A stretch of DNA of 64,000 nucleotides from Phyllostachys edulis (GCA_036346405.1 CM070568.1:37482820-37546819); one strand, 5' to 3'. Shown: positions 45,001 to 54,855, counted from the stretch's first letter. A program made the numbers and translations. The notes: generated from the sequence alone by a model not told the origin.

Positions 45001-46816
45001 CTCTGAAAAGAGTACCTGGTTGAGGCATGCACTTACAATTAATGTTGATCAATTTGAAAATAAATTGCCCCATACATGTAATAAAAATCATGGCCTACCT
45101 CTGCTTTGAAGTTCTTTGTGAACCAGTGATCAGCATCCCAAGAGACATCAATGTCCTCGAAGTTCAACATTAAAATGTGCGACTGGATAAAAAAGGTATT
45201 GAACATCACCCTAAACATTAACCTTTCCTCTTCTAGACCATTATCCACATGCAGGCATTCAAGGACCACATCTCCTTGGACGCAGGATCCAACATTTAAC
45301 CTCACCGGCACGTTGTTTGCCTGCAACGATAGTTAACAAGTAACTACAACAAATAGCAGAATGATTAAAATCTAAACTGGGCTCAATGGTACCTGTCTGT
45401 AATGCCTAACATGTTTCTTGGCCTTCGATGGTGACGAAAGAACATTGCAACTTTTATCAGCTGTTAGAAGATCCTGGCCATACACTCGAACTGTTGGCCG
45501 ACAACCACCCACTCCGTCGAAATTTGGTACTTCTCTAAGAATTACACAATCCAAGGTGAAAGGAATAGGTTGTGTAGGCCACTCCAGCTCATCGTCCATT
45601 CTGCATATGTACTGTAGATACCAAGATGAGAAGGTTATGGATTTAATGTGGTTAACATCTGAAGAAGCTCCTTAGGTGCTTGCTTGTACACCATGTCCAG
45701 AGTTCTTTGCTCGCCATTATACTGTTTCCTGTACAGAAGAAGACCTGCGAGCATAAATGCCAACACCGGCCATCCACCTTTCTCACAGTGCATTAGCAGA
45801 ATGTTTTGCTTCCTTCAAGCATAAGCCATCTCTCACTCAGCCTCAGGAAGTGGCAGACAATGTCCAAAGGAAGCAATGGGCATCCTAAATACTGGCAAGG
45901 GTAGTCTTTGACTGTAATACTGTACAGGAAAACAAGCCTGAAACCAGACTTTTCCTTCATCTCTGAAGTTTAATACCATCAATGAAGAATCTGCAAACTG
46001 CTCATGGAGCTGCAAAACAATGCTGTCCAAGTAATTTTGTATTCGAATTGGTCCATGGTTTCTGTCGAGAAGCAACAGTCGAATACTGCAAGCATTAAAC
46101 AGGCCAATCATTTTCTCTTCATGTCAAATTGAATTTAGTAGGAAATGGTAATGTTACTTCCATGTGAAGAGCTCAGTCCTAGGAACAATTATTGCCATTG
46201 TCTACATAGCAAGGTCAACATCACAATGTATCCTACCAGAGTAACCAGACTGCAAAGGAAACGTTACAATCTACTCTGTGTTGGCTAAAGTTTCAGCACG
46301 CACGAACGCACCAATATGCATCGCCGCAAGCAAACCTTTTACTTTGTACAACAGCATGGCCTTAAGCAAAATAGAAGCACAAACCAAAAATCTTCCTAAA
46401 CAACGTAGCTAATGCATCATGTAGACAACAAATTGCCGATGAAATGTTGGACCGGAGCTGGAATAAAAAATGCAGGCTCATAAAAAGCAACGTATTATAC
46501 GAGCAATTTGTACCCACATTGCAGCCTGTCCTTTAGCAAAATTGTTAAAAACAGCTCCCATTTCTCAAGCTAAAAAAGCTAAAATCATAAGAGCCAAAAT
46601 TTACGCAACCAATTCCACGCCCCCAATCCCCCGCGAATTCCCTGCACTTACAGCACCGGGCGACACCAACTCCGAATTCCCCGCAGCATTTCAAAAGCGC
46701 CGCAGCAACATTGCAAGAGGAGGCGGGGGGAGCACGTGGTTACCGTAGACGCGGTCGGCGATCTCGAGGAGCCGATCCGGCGGCTTCCGGTAGAACAGCC
46801 TCCGGAACAGCGCCAT
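27001..46816 (-). CDS. Class II formin, 17 coding exons, frame broken in exons 2 and 4
   Basis: Actin nucleator/elongator: FH1 recruits profilin-actin, FH2 dimers cap and extend barbed ends. Coding exons (minus, 5' to 3'): 46744-46816, 45393-46085, 45099-45320, 40961-45015, 40624-40747, 39808-39879, 38587-38685, 38423-38464, 38117-38197, 37981-38031, 37818-37899, 37360-37454, 33440-33511, 33246-33362, 33024-33092, 32741-32807, 27001-27185. All have GT-AG borders and compatible phases. The protein would start MALFRRLFYRKPPD, the hallmark of plant class II formins, and end GLVDRSPRSAFK. The spliced length is 6199 nt; adding the five bases missing from exon 2 gives 6204 nt, about 2067 residues, which is long for the family. 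Exons 5-17 read through; exons 2 and 4 do not (see separate entries). Intron 12 holds an RTE LINE and intron 16 a composite Copia element. It resembles rice formins with a PTEN-like domain, but I cannot tell which paralogue. Confidence 0.85.
27570..27716 (-). repeat. 3' LTR of the minus Copia arm, 147 bp
   Basis: On the minus strand it begins TGTTAAGAGTCTTGTATATA right after the polypurine tract GTTTGAAGGAGGGG and ends ...CAGAATCTAACA. The termini TGTTA/TAACA are inverted. It matches parts of the right-arm LTR (31378-31490 and 32149-32192). Confidence 0.85.
27717..29947 (-). pseudogene. Copia pol remnant (integrase, RT, RNase H), minus arm
   Basis: On the minus strand, an integrase C-terminal part comes first (TVYLINRQPSSKLQGKCPSE ... 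LGYSPEHKGYRCHDP, 29617-29930). A reverse transcriptase follows (YVCCLRCALYGLKQASRAWF, 28650-28895; KLSEQFMMLDLGPLSYFLGI ... LTVTRPDIAHVVFVLSQF, 28198-28662), then a heavily broken RNase H region to the polypurine tract. The catalytic YVDD of the RT is damaged: the local reading is YLDMLITGDD, shorter than family wording. Multiple frameshifts. gag and protease are missing. Confidence 0.8.
29948..30438 (+). mobile_element. Probable hAT transposase gene 5' end captured between Copia arms
   Basis: GATATCGGAT/CGATACGTATCGG motifs (29950-30030) are typical of plant hAT subterminal regions. They are followed by a C-rich leader and then, after a TTTTTTCAG acceptor-like site, ATGGCTACTGGATTAGGAAG (30361). 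This gives a Ser/Ala-rich N-terminus (MATGLGSSSASNSGSATS) of the kind hAT transposases carry before their BED finger. The segment stops at GCCATG/GTAAGC (about 30438) and runs straight into Copia RT. The hAT assignment is inference from motifs. Confidence 0.4.
30439..31377 (+). pseudogene. Copia RT/RNase H fragment, plus arm
   Basis: The frame picks up Copia RT after the catalytic motif (VKRKLSEQFTMSDLGPLSYF ... YYLSRHHYVQDLLARSSTTN ... LTVTRPDIAHVVHVLSQFVS), to about 30890. A broken RNase H follows, whose end is clean (TSVIQIVSDPVKHELTKHIG ... VPLELQVADFFTKAQTRE, 31090-31365). The polypurine tract TTTGAAGGAGG comes next. It is closely related to the minus arm at 28.2-28.7 kb, so transcripts could fold into a hairpin of several hundred bases. 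Confidence 0.8.
31378..32192 (+). repeat. Right-arm LTR interrupted by about 650 bp of foreign sequence
   Basis: The LTR starts TGTTAAGAGTATTGTATCTT at 31378 and resumes at about 32149 with GCATAGTTGTGAATAGCAAA, ending TTTTCTAACA at 32192. The insert (about 31497-32148) begins GTCGTCGACAAGTTAG and ends GTCGACTTACCGACC, loosely inverted. It holds a 147-bp tandem duplication (CAGCTCCCAGCC at 31582 and 31729) and a GTGTGGTTGTG low-complexity run (31965-32060). Confidence 0.65.
32741..40747 (-). CDS. Formin exons 5-16, FH2 core
   Basis: Twelve short intact exons encode most of the FH2 actin-binding ring. Landmarks are KFDVNELQSLFTIAP (exon 5), IDIRRANNTEIMLTKIKMPL (6), AALALDDSVLDADQVENLIK (7), KVPRVESKFRIFSFKIQFQS (9), MGNTLNEGTPRG across exons 11-12 (the GNxLN...RG signature of FH2), RLDSLLKLIDTRATNGRTTL (12), KSPELLDFHEDLVSLEAASK (13), and a coiled-coil-like stretch in 14 (LRALAEEQQAVVKGLEKVEQ). 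No stop or frameshift was found, and every phase fits. The 3.9-kb intron between exons 12 and 13 holds the RTE element. Confidence 0.85.
34081..35216 (+). pseudogene. RTE apurinic endonuclease region
   Basis: AP-endonuclease-like blocks in order: IRQGSWNVGSLTGKLRKLVD, RVGILIDKRLKSGVVDLRRQ (after a broken stretch), VVSTYAPQVGLDETAK, LGGDFNGHVG (the catalytic Asp/Asn block), SQIDFVLIRREDKR and HHELVVSDF (terminal His motif). This enzyme nicks target DNA to prime reverse transcription. At least two frameshifts (near 34198 and 34600) and a TAG at 35214 break it. Such RTE endonucleases are often mislabelled craniofacial development protein 2-like in plant annotations. Confidence 0.85.
35256..36919 (+). 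pseudogene. RTE reverse transcriptase region
   Basis: RT blocks: VGKALGPDNIPIELWKCLG, NWR-like region to STLVPIFKNKGDIQSCTNYR GIKL, QFGFMPGRSTTEAIF, HQGLALSPYIFALVM, and the catalytic LFADDVVLVD (36147-36176) with FADD intact. MFRYLGSMLQWDSEIDEDVS, VECWATKRQHIQKM, the MRMMRWICGHTRRDRIRN region and GRGRPRLTWEEAVKRDLRDW follow. Frame changes near 35900, 36165, 36433 and 36697 inactivate it. Confidence 0.85.
40961..45015 (-). CDS. Formin exon 4, acidic linker, FH1 and start of FH2
   Basis: A single 4055-nt exon. It opens VLFSELDAESDAS and an Asp-rich run, passes through a low-complexity Ser/Thr linker, then a basic patch (LKKKAFLPLSTCSLFAPLSP). A very long FH1 region (about 43600-41060) follows, with dozens of PPPPPP runs, in its second half alternating with GG spacers (GGxGGxPPPPPP). 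The exon ends in the FH2 opening SLKPLHWVKVTRAMQGSLWA. The frame shifts by one near 44190 and returns near 43700; both flanking frames are the same, so the two shifts cancel. A Met at 43623 starts an uninterrupted FH1 frame. The opposite strand is G-rich with antisense open frames that are artefacts of the repeat. Confidence 0.8.
45099..45320 (-). CDS. Formin exon 3, C2-like part of the PTEN module
   Basis: Intact 74-codon exon: NNVPVRLNVGSCVQGDVVLE ... LMFRVMFNTFFIQSHILMLN ... IDVSWDADHWFTKNFKAE. It is phase 0 at both ends, with acceptor TTGCAG/GCAAAC and donor GCAGAG/GTAGGC. In class II formins this part completes the membrane-binding PTEN-C2 unit. It shows no damage, unlike the exon before it. 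Confidence 0.85.
45393..46085 (-). pseudogene. Formin exon 2, PTEN-like domain with five frameshifts and a stop
   Basis: After the acceptor TGCAG/TATTC the frame reads VFDCCFSTETMDQFEYK, then breaks. Single-base losses are needed near 46036, 45950, 45928, 45811 and 45622 to keep the family-like reading (NYLDSIVLQLHEQFADSSL; GCPLLPLDIV; HCEKGGWPVLAF; MDDELEWPTQPIPFTLDCV). A TAA (45635-45637) replaces an expected Gln codon. The exon is 693 nt; with five bases added its phase closes exactly with exons 1 and 3, which supports true coding ancestry. In phosphatases of this fold the catalytic loop is HCx5R. Here it is HCEKGGWP, with no Arg, as in other class II formins, so the domain would bind membranes or lipids rather than dephosphorylate (family knowledge). 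Confidence 0.8.
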
Positions 46817-47200
46817 CTCCTCCCCGCCGCCGCCGTCTCCGGCGGCCTAGCCTCCGCCCCCCTCTCTACTCGCGCCCGCCTGCGACAACCCAACGCCTCG
46901 CCCGCGCAGAGCCGCCGGCGACCGAACCCACCACCCGGCCCCGGCACGAGCGCGCGCGCGCGCGCGAATCACGGGAGGCAATGCGCCGCGGAATTCGCCT
47001 AAGCTAGGTTTCGCCCTCGGTTTTCCTTTCACCTGGTGATTTCTTTTTTTGGGTTTTTTGCGTTGCTAATTTAGAGTTCGAGGTGGCGGAGAAGGAAGCG
47101 GAAGGAGGAGGGGGAGAGAGAGAGAGAAGCCAAAGGGAGGAGAGGAGGGAGGCGGCACGAAACGAAACAGCAGCGGCAATGGCTCGCCTCGGGGCTGAGG
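46817..47200 (-). promoter_or_regulatory. Formin leader and proximal promoter region
   Basis: GC-rich sequence upstream of the formin ATG with a (CG)n run at about 46948-46963 and a CT/GA tract at 47114-47130, on the coding strand (CT)n, a common plant 5' leader element. No clear TATA box was seen within 400 bp. The start codon follows CGGCGGGGAGGAG-like purine-rich sequence. Confidence 0.4.
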
Positions 47201-47771
47201 AAATATCTGCGCGTGACAGGTGGGCCCGGGCTAACTGCTGCGGCAACGTGACCGTTGCCTCGGGGCTCGGCGCGCCCCTGGCCGCCGGCGCCGAACACGA
47301 AACAGCGAAACCTTCGTATATTGGGCCGGCCCAATAGTAATCTACCCGTGGGCCCGATCTAATTTGACACCATGGGGCCTTCCCTCTTCTTCTTTTTTTG
47401 AAATCTGCACACGATGTGTGACGATAGCTTGGCCCGGCCCATTTGAGGAGCCCGGTAATGCTAATGATGGGCCTGACCCAGACTAGGGTCTGTCTCTTCG
47501 TTCTCTCTCTGATCGATCACTACAGGTTGGTCTTCTCTGACATTCTTCTTCCCATCTGAGATCTTGCTAACTAAACTATAATAATGTTTTAACTAGTTAA
47601 GCCACGTTTCCTGCCAGAATTATTCACGTGGTTCCCATTAGTCCATGTTAAGCCAACTTGAGAGTTCAGCTTGTGTTAGTTAATGTCCATGGTAATCTTG
47701 AGCTCGATCGTACGCGTTCTCTCTGAAAAAACAAAGAGACTAATCAAACTTAATTAAAGCCATTGACGGAT
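47201..47771. other. Intergenic, upstream of the formin promoter
   Basis: No coding segment or transposon end recognised. The last 12 bases (CCATTGACGGAT, 47760-47771) are the left TSD of the L1 insertion. Confidence 0.5.
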
Positions 47772-49753
47772 AGAAAAGGCTCCTCTAAGATTTGGATTGA
47801 TCAGGGCATGAGAACTGTGAGAGGGGGGAAGGTCAGTATCAATATTAATGGGGAAGTTAGTCCATATTTCCGAACTTACATAGGATTGGGGTAAGGAGAT
47901 CCTTTGTCTCCTCTTTTGTTTAACCTGGCGGCAGATGCTTTAGCAGAAATTATTAATATAGCTCAAGATAAGAACCTGATTAAAGGGGGTGATTTCTCAT
48001 TTGGTACCTGGAGGGGTTCCTATTTTGCAATATGCTGATGATACAGTGCTTATAGTGGAGTATGAGGAGTCTTATCTTCTTAATTTAAAATTTCTTCTAT
48101 ATTGCTTTGAATGGATGTCCGGTTTGAAAATAAATTACCACAAGAGTGGAGTTTTTGTGTTTTGGGTGACAAAGGAAGATTCTAACAAAGTTGCAAAGAT
48201 TTTCAATTGTAAACTGGCTTCTCTGCCTATGAATTATTTGGGGATAATGATTGGAGACAGATCTATTAGGGTAAAAGCAAAGAAATAAGGTGATTAGCAA
48301 GTGACCAAAAAACTTGACAACTGAAAAAGCAACTTCTTTTCCTCAAGGGCAGATTAATTTTGGTTAATAGTAGTCTAAGTAGTCTTCCTACTTACACAAT
48401 GGGCTTCTATAGATTAAATGAGGAGGCTCACAAACGCATGGGTGCTATCAGAGCAAGATTTTTTTTGGAGGGGGTCTAGAGACAATTTTAAATATCATAT
48501 AGTGAAATGAGATGCAATTTGTAGGCCTAAAGATTTTGGGGGGTTGGGAGTAATCAACACTAGGGTCATGAATTATTGCCTTATTGCGAAGTGGATTTGG
48601 AGAATTAACTCTTCTAATAATGATCTTTGGTTTAGAATCTTAAAAGCCAAATACTTTCCTAGTTGTGCTTTCAGAGATGCTAACAATCCTTCAGGTTCTC
48701 AGTTCTGGAAACAAGTGCTGAGAGCCTAAACTACTTTCAAGTGGGGTGCTAAATACATACTTGGGAATGGTCAAAAAATCTCTTTTTGGGGAGATACCTG
48801 GTCAGGAGAATGTCCCTTTAAGGTCACTTATCAGAATCTATTTCAGATTTGTCTTCTGCTTGAGATGAGTGTGGCTAAGGGTCTGACTAATGATACCTGG
48901 AACATTCCCTTTAAAAGGGTTTTTGGGGAAGAGGAATCTATTCAGTGGGATAGTTTAAAAGAGAGGTTAACTAAGGTGGAATTAGATCATAATATTGATG
49001 ACAGAGTTGTGTGGTGTTTAGAAAAATCTGGACTGTTCTCTGTGAAATCTTTATATAAACAGCTGGTGTTTAGTGGTATTGTGTGCATGAAACTGAAAAA
49101 GCTGTGGAAGTGCAAAATCCCTCTTAAAGTTAAATTTTTTTTTGTGGCAGTGCTATCATGACAAAGTTCAAACTCTGGAACAACTTAACAAAAGAGGGTG
49201 GAAAGGAGGGGTGAACTGTATTCTTTGTGGTGACATTGAGAGCATTGATCACATTCTATTCTCTTGCGGCATGGCAAAGTTTTTGCTGGATGTGTATCAA
49301 AGAAGCGCTTAACTAGGAGCGTGTCCCAAACTCTATTGATGATTTCCAATTGAACTGGTTAGATAGGAAGAGGGCTACTAATTACAATGTTATTTTGTTC
49401 AGTTTTGCAATTTCGGTTTGGAATCTCGGAAAGTTAGAAATGAATAGCATTTGAGGGTTTTTCCTCGTCAACCTATGGATATGATATTCAAATTTCTATC
49501 TTGTTTGCAGATATGAACTCTCATCAACGGAGTTGATCGTAGTCATTTGGATGAGTTTTGAAGAACATTGAAGACCGGTCTAAAACTTTTGTAATTTGAA
49601 TTCCATGTGGCTATCCCTGTAATAGCTTAGGTCCGGATGTCTATCCTTGCGCTTATGCTTTCTCGTAACTGCATCCCCGAATCTTAGCTATCCTTTTGTT
49701 CGAACTCTTATATGCTTTTATCAAAATCGGGGTTCCCTTTTCAAAAAAAAAAA
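47772..49753 (+). mobile_element. 5'-truncated L1-type LINE with 12-bp TSD
   Basis: CCATTGACGGAT occurs at 47760-47771 and again at 49754-49765, directly after an A-run (49743-49753). That is a TSD plus poly-A tail, the L1 integration signature. The insert starts inside reverse transcriptase, so about two thirds of a full element is missing at the 5' end. Confidence 0.9.
47830..49300 (+). pseudogene. L1 reverse transcriptase C-terminal part and zf-RVT
   Basis: Visible pieces: GDPLSPLLFNLAADALAEII, the catalytic LQYADDTVLIVEY (48019-48060) with YADD intact, GLKINYHKSGVFVF, LPMNYLGIMIGD, then WRINSSNNDLWFRILKAKYF, WDSLKERLTKVELDHNIDDR and KLWKCKIPLKVKFF. The zinc-binding C-terminus follows in another frame (CILCGDIESIDHILFSC). 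Several stops and frameshifts; inactive. Confidence 0.85.
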
Positions 49754-49765
49754 CCATTGACGGAT

Positions 49766-50239
49766 TCACCAAGGGGGCCCGAGGGGGGCCAGAGCACCGG
49801 CTCCGCTCACTGCACCTTTAGTATCTTCTAGTACCTCTGTCATTATTTGCATCATAGATCTAGTTAAGATTGTTATTTGCATACATTTTTAGGTTTTTAA
49901 AACGCACTATCCATTATTAAGTCACAACATTTGATGTATTTTCTATTTTAACTTTGTTCCTCATAATTTATGTATCAATTTGGATTACACATAATATTTA
50001 AATCTATATTTGCTAGCTCATCTTATAATAATTTTATTTCACTAGCACCTTCTCCACTTTCGTCGAAGCGTAAGGCCACTTATTACAGCTACAATGAGTG
50101 CACGCGTACTATGTACGAAGAGTTCAGATATCATGCAAGTATTTAACATCCAAGAGAAGAGAGGGGGAAAACAATTTTTTGCACGTGAAGAACTGACAGG
50201 ACTAAATTTTTTTATGAGCAATCCTCACCGTTCCATGAT
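49766..50239. other. Intergenic, no gene seen
   Basis: Starts with G/C runs (GGGGGCCCGAGGGGGGCC), possibly an element edge; the rest is AT-rich without recognisable features. Confidence 0.4.
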
Positions 50240-50499
50240 TTTTTTTTATTAATTAATCTTTTTTTAATTTTATTTTAAAGTTACCCCGGCGCATTTTATT
50301 TCCAATTCTGACCCCTTTGGTCACGTTACCATCAGTGGCGTGATAAAAAGTGCTATTTTAGAGACTTATTCTGGCGCGTGACAGTATTGTTTTGTCACAC
50401 CATCACCCGTGGCGTGACTAAAAAGGTCAAAATTGAAAATAAAATACACCGAAGGTTAACTTTAAAATAAAATTCAAAAAAAATTAATTAATAAAAAAA
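50240..50499. mobile_element. Foldback MITE, copy 2
   Basis: Same ends as the element at 7.6 kb: TTTTATTTTAAAGTTA and TTTCCAATTCTGACCCCTTT on the left, the reverse on the right, with GTGGCGTGA phrases in the centre. It is about 105 bp shorter, the loss being in the middle. Confidence 0.8.
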
Positions 50500-51216
50500 G
50501 TTCTCGTTCCATTATACCAAAACAGCAGCAGAATCGCTTGCTACCGCGTTGTATATGATCGAATACGACTTGACTATTGACCTACCGGTAGGTCGGGCGT
50601 TGCAAGCAGACTCACAAACAAACCAATGCAATTCCATCCATGAATTGTACTTGCGCACCAATGACATATTTCATTTCTCCTTAATTTCAACTATAGTGAC
50701 AATTTCATGTCTCAAATTAGAGTCCCATTTTCTGAAAGCAACTTAAGTAAATTAAGCTAGCTAGCTATATATATGGATCAACCATCATTTTCTTAATTTT
50801 TTGATCTGCATGCAAACTCAGTTTTTTTAAGAAAGTGGAAATACTAGATAGAATGTGTAGGAAAGATACCATAGAACATATAAAGATCCAAACGTCCCGA
50901 CCTAATCACAACCAAAAAAAGTTAACTGCATCACCCACCAAAAAAAGTCGGGCTTTGTTGGAGTGTGGGTTTAGATAATTTTCAACCCTACCAATTAAGA
51001 AACTGAAAAAGTCCACACACATACGTGTAGACTCTGTACTTGTTACATTTTTCTTCTTCTTCTATGAAACATAGTCATCGATTAACTGTGTTAGTCAGAA
51101 GTGTGCCAACCTTGCAAATGTACTTGCCTGACCTTAGGGAGAAGAAAGAGCAATCATGTTCATGTGCATGACCTGACTTTACATGACCAAAAATTAAAAC
51201 CATCGCAGCACTCCAA

Positions 51217-51269
<53 letters not shown>

Positions 51270-51401
51270 TGTATACTCTCTCCTTTACGCGATATAAACA
51301 CACTGTATACTCTCTCCTTTACGCGATATAATATAAGTAACAAAACCTCATATACATGAATATTGAGAATGTCTAAATTAAATGAAGGGATCGACTCATC
51401 T
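50500..51401. repeat. Intergenic with (TA)n and a 34-bp direct duplication
   Basis: A TA microsatellite of about 21 units spans 51221-51262. It is followed by CACACTGTATACTCTCTCCT at 51265, repeated at 51299 (34-bp period, copies identical by eye). No gene seen in the remainder. Confidence 0.8.
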
Positions 51402-54400
51402 CACTACTATAAAAAGGCTAATATCGGACGTCTCATCACAGACGGTTGACCAAAACCGTCGGTATTACATTCAATCACGACGGTTTTGGTTTAGAGACCG
51501 CTGCAAGCTCTCGGCCGCGCTTAAAAACCGCTCGTGAAGAGGCAATATCACGCACGGTTCATGTTAAAACCGATCAGAGTATCACGCACGGTTCAACAAG
51601 AACCGCTCGTGATATTATCAAGATCACGCACGGTTTTAAAACACAACCGTCTGTGAAGTATCACAGACGGTTCTGAACACGAACCGTCTGTGATATTAAT
51701 TAGTATCACAGACGGTTCTTAACAATAACCATCTGTGATAAGATCGCTCCAGCGTGAGTTTCTTCATCGCCGGCGCGCTCGTTCGCCGCCAATCCGCCGG
51801 CTCCCGATCGCGCTCTTCATCGTGATCGATCCGCCGGCGCCCGATCGTCTCTTCGCCTCACGCCCGAATTTATTCCTTGTTTTATAAAAAGGATCATCCG
51901 CCATCCAAGATGATCATCCCCACATACTTATAAAAAAATGAAATGATCGCTCTTCCTTGTCGCCGCATCGATGGCCTTCCCGGCCGCGACCGCATGAGCA
52001 CCTCTCTCGATATCGTTGAACTGTCTTTGCGGAATAACACTGCTTGATCAGCAGTGTCTTCACTCTTCTGCCACAGAATTTGCGGAGCAGTGACGGCCAC
52101 CTTCCGCCGTCTTGACATCCTCCTCCGCCGTGTCTTCCGGTGATCTCCCACTTTCGACGAAGTTTATCGCGTCATCAACATAGTCCTCCAAAACGACGCT
52201 GCACGCCTCCGGAGGCTTGCCGTCACTTGGATCTGTGAAATCGAGGCGGCGGCAATCGAAGTCGACCGTGCCGAGACCCTCAAGCAAGGGAAGAGAGCTT
52301 ATGGGCTCAATTCTTCTTGGTTCAACACCGAGGGTCTTCGGAGACACTCGAACGAAGCGCCAGCAACGGGCGACGATTTCGAGCTTCGTCACGATGATCG
52401 TGAACGTCCGATGCCGGCAAAATGCCGCTTATGAAGTATTGCGATGAAGATAACAACCTACCTTCGCCACTAGAAAAACCTTGTTTAATTATAGGTTTCG
52501 CTTTTTAATATAAACATGTAATTTCTTCATGTCATGTAAGTGTATATATATACTTGAGAAAAAACCATTTCACGATAGCGGTTCCATTATGGAACTGCGT
52601 GATATGGGATATATCACGACGGTTCCATAATGGAACCGTCCGTGATATGTCCCATATCACGACGGTTTATTATGGAACCGTCCCGATATGTCCCATATCA
52701 CGCATTTCGCGCTCTATTATGGAACCGTTTATGAAATTCCCATATCACGGACGGTTCTATTATGGAACCGTCGTGATAATTATCACCGACGATTCCATAA
52801 TAGAACCGCTCGATAAGTCTCTTTATAAGTAGGAGCTAGCCCGACTTGCCGCTAGGGTTTGCGCCTAACTCGCTCACTCCCTCAACCTTACTCTCGTCTG
52901 CTCCCCTCCCTCACGCCGCCGACGCCGCTTATTCTTCCTGTTGCCGACGGTTAGGCAGATACTGGTGACACTACAAAAGACACTCAGACGATAAGAATGT
53001 TTTTGCGGCACACCGTTAGTTACAACTACGATGACGCCCAAACTCGTCACTCCTCACTCGCTAGGGTTTGCGCCCGCCTCTAACTCCGCTCCTCCCTACC
53101 TCGACGCCGCCGACCATCGCCGACGCCGCTCGACCTCGTCGCCGACGCCGCCCGACCCTGTTAAGCCTGCTAGGGCCCGCCGGCTTTGCTTTCCCCATCC
53201 TCCTCTATTCTCCTCTAGATCTGTTAGCTTAATGTCTTTTGTTGAGTTTTATTTTTATGCATGAACCTTAAGTTGTGTCTCGATGTTTGTGTGATTTATG
53301 CAAGGTAAAGGAAATGGATGAGGGTTGTGTTTGGTGGTGGGGTCGCCACCGTGGTTGCCTGCATTAAGGTCCTTCTCTGTCTCTACCCCCTTGCTCTGTG
53401 ATGAAAATGGCTAGCTAGTGCTCTGCGATGGATGCCGAGGGCTACTACTTGTGTGGTGGGTTTGGACACCCTTGGTCTTGTTCTCTTGTCGATGAACCGC
53501 TCAATGATGTTAATAGTCTTATGCTGAAATTGAATTGATAATTAGTTCATATTAATAGTCCTCTTGCTCTGTGATGTAATGATGTAAATAGTCTTATGTG
53601 AAATTGAATTGATAATTAGTTCATATTAATAGTCCTCTTGTCGTGGTGATGTAATGATGTCAATAGTCTTATGCTGAAATTGAATTGATAATTAGTTCAT
53701 ATTAATAGTCCCCTTGCTCGTGATGTAATGATGTAAATAGTCCTATGTGAAATTGAATTGATAATTAGTTCATATTAATAGTCATCTTGTCGTGTGATGT
53801 AATGATGTCAATAGTCTTATGCTGAAATTGAATTGATAATTAGTTCATATTAATAGTCCCTTGCTCGTGATGTAATGGTGTCAATAGTCTTATGCTGAAA
53901 TTGAATTGATAATTAGTTCATATTAATAGTCCCCTTGTTCATGCCGGTCAAGTTCTCCTACCTCTTGCGTGCAGTGCACGCCCTACCATTCCATTCATAA
54001 TCTATTCTCTATAAAGTCTCCAGCGTTGGTTGCTTGTGCCATTAAATATATATATCATATATATATATATTATATATATATATATATATATTAAATGATC
54101 CTCGGCCACTTTTGATGCTAACTCATTTGGGAAGTGGCATCATGTATTAGCAACCAACATGAGCATGAGATTGAATGAAAGCCAATCCACGGGCACCCTC
54201 AACAAGTTGAGAATTCTTGTGAAATATGAGAATATGGATGCAAGTGTTCGGTTTAAAGACATTACATTCAAGAATGGTTCGCTATGTTCAAAAAGTATGA
54301 TGCCACTTCCGATTAGTAAGTGGCATCAACGTATTAACATAGCAACGCCCAATCCATGGTAATTGATGTCCTTTAACGCCTCCTTGCATCCATATTTTTT

Positions 54401-54855
54401 GAATTTGCAAGGGCTCAATGAGGTTGCCCGTGGCTACCGCCTCATCCTTCTCATGTCAGAATGGTTCTTTGATCCCCCAAAGTGGCCGAGAGATTACTTG
54501 TATATATATATATATAATATATATGATGCCGATTTAATGGTACAAGCAAGCGCAACGCTGGGTCTTTATAGAGAAAAGTCATCACGCACGGTTCCAAACA
54601 CAAACCGCTCTGATATGTGCTTATCACACGGTTTGTGGATGAAACCGCTCGTGATATGTGCTTATCACTGAGCGGTTTGTGGATGAAGCCGCCTATGATA
54701 TGTAAGTTATCGCAGACGGTTTGAACCACAAACCGCTCAGGAAGTATACATCACAGACGGTTCAAAACCGTGCTGTGATGACCTTATGTCATCATCGACC
54801 CATAAACTCGAGCGGTTCCACGAAACCGCTCAGGAAAACCTTTCTCGTAGTAGTG
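51402..54855. mobile_element. CACTA (En/Spm) element, non-autonomous
   Basis: The left end is CACTACTATAAAAAGG (51402) and the right end, reversed, is CACTACTACGAGAAAGG (54855). Subterminal arrays of the motif TCACAGACGGTTC / GAACCGTCTGTGA and variants occupy 51420-51740, 52555-52830 and 54580-54850. The middle array and a CACTACAAAAGAC at 52969 suggest that a second, smaller element is nested inside. The interior has no recognisable transposase. The 3-bp flanks (TCT left, TGC right) do not match, so the TSD is lost or one end is not original. Confidence 0.75.
53506..53935. repeat. 74-bp tandem array, six units, inside the CACTA element
   Basis: TGAATTGATAATTAGTTCAT recurs at 53531, 53605, 53681, 53754, 53829 and 53902, spacing 73-76 bp. 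Units alternate between ...GTAAATAGTC(T/C)TATGTGAAA and ...GTCAATAGTCTTATGCTGAAA, which hints at duplication of a two-unit block. Confidence 0.9.

Noticed and set aside
46470..47002. Plus-strand open frames over the formin start and leader
   Set aside because: They are antisense to exon 1 and its GC-rich leader, without domain similarity.
52060..52392. 110-codon minus-strand frame inside the CACTA element
   Set aside because: No recognisable transposase or host domain; could be captured sequence, but nothing supports translation.
53506..53935. Regular 74-bp repeat considered as a CRISPR array
   Set aside because: Units are contiguous without unique spacers and lie in a plant CACTA element.
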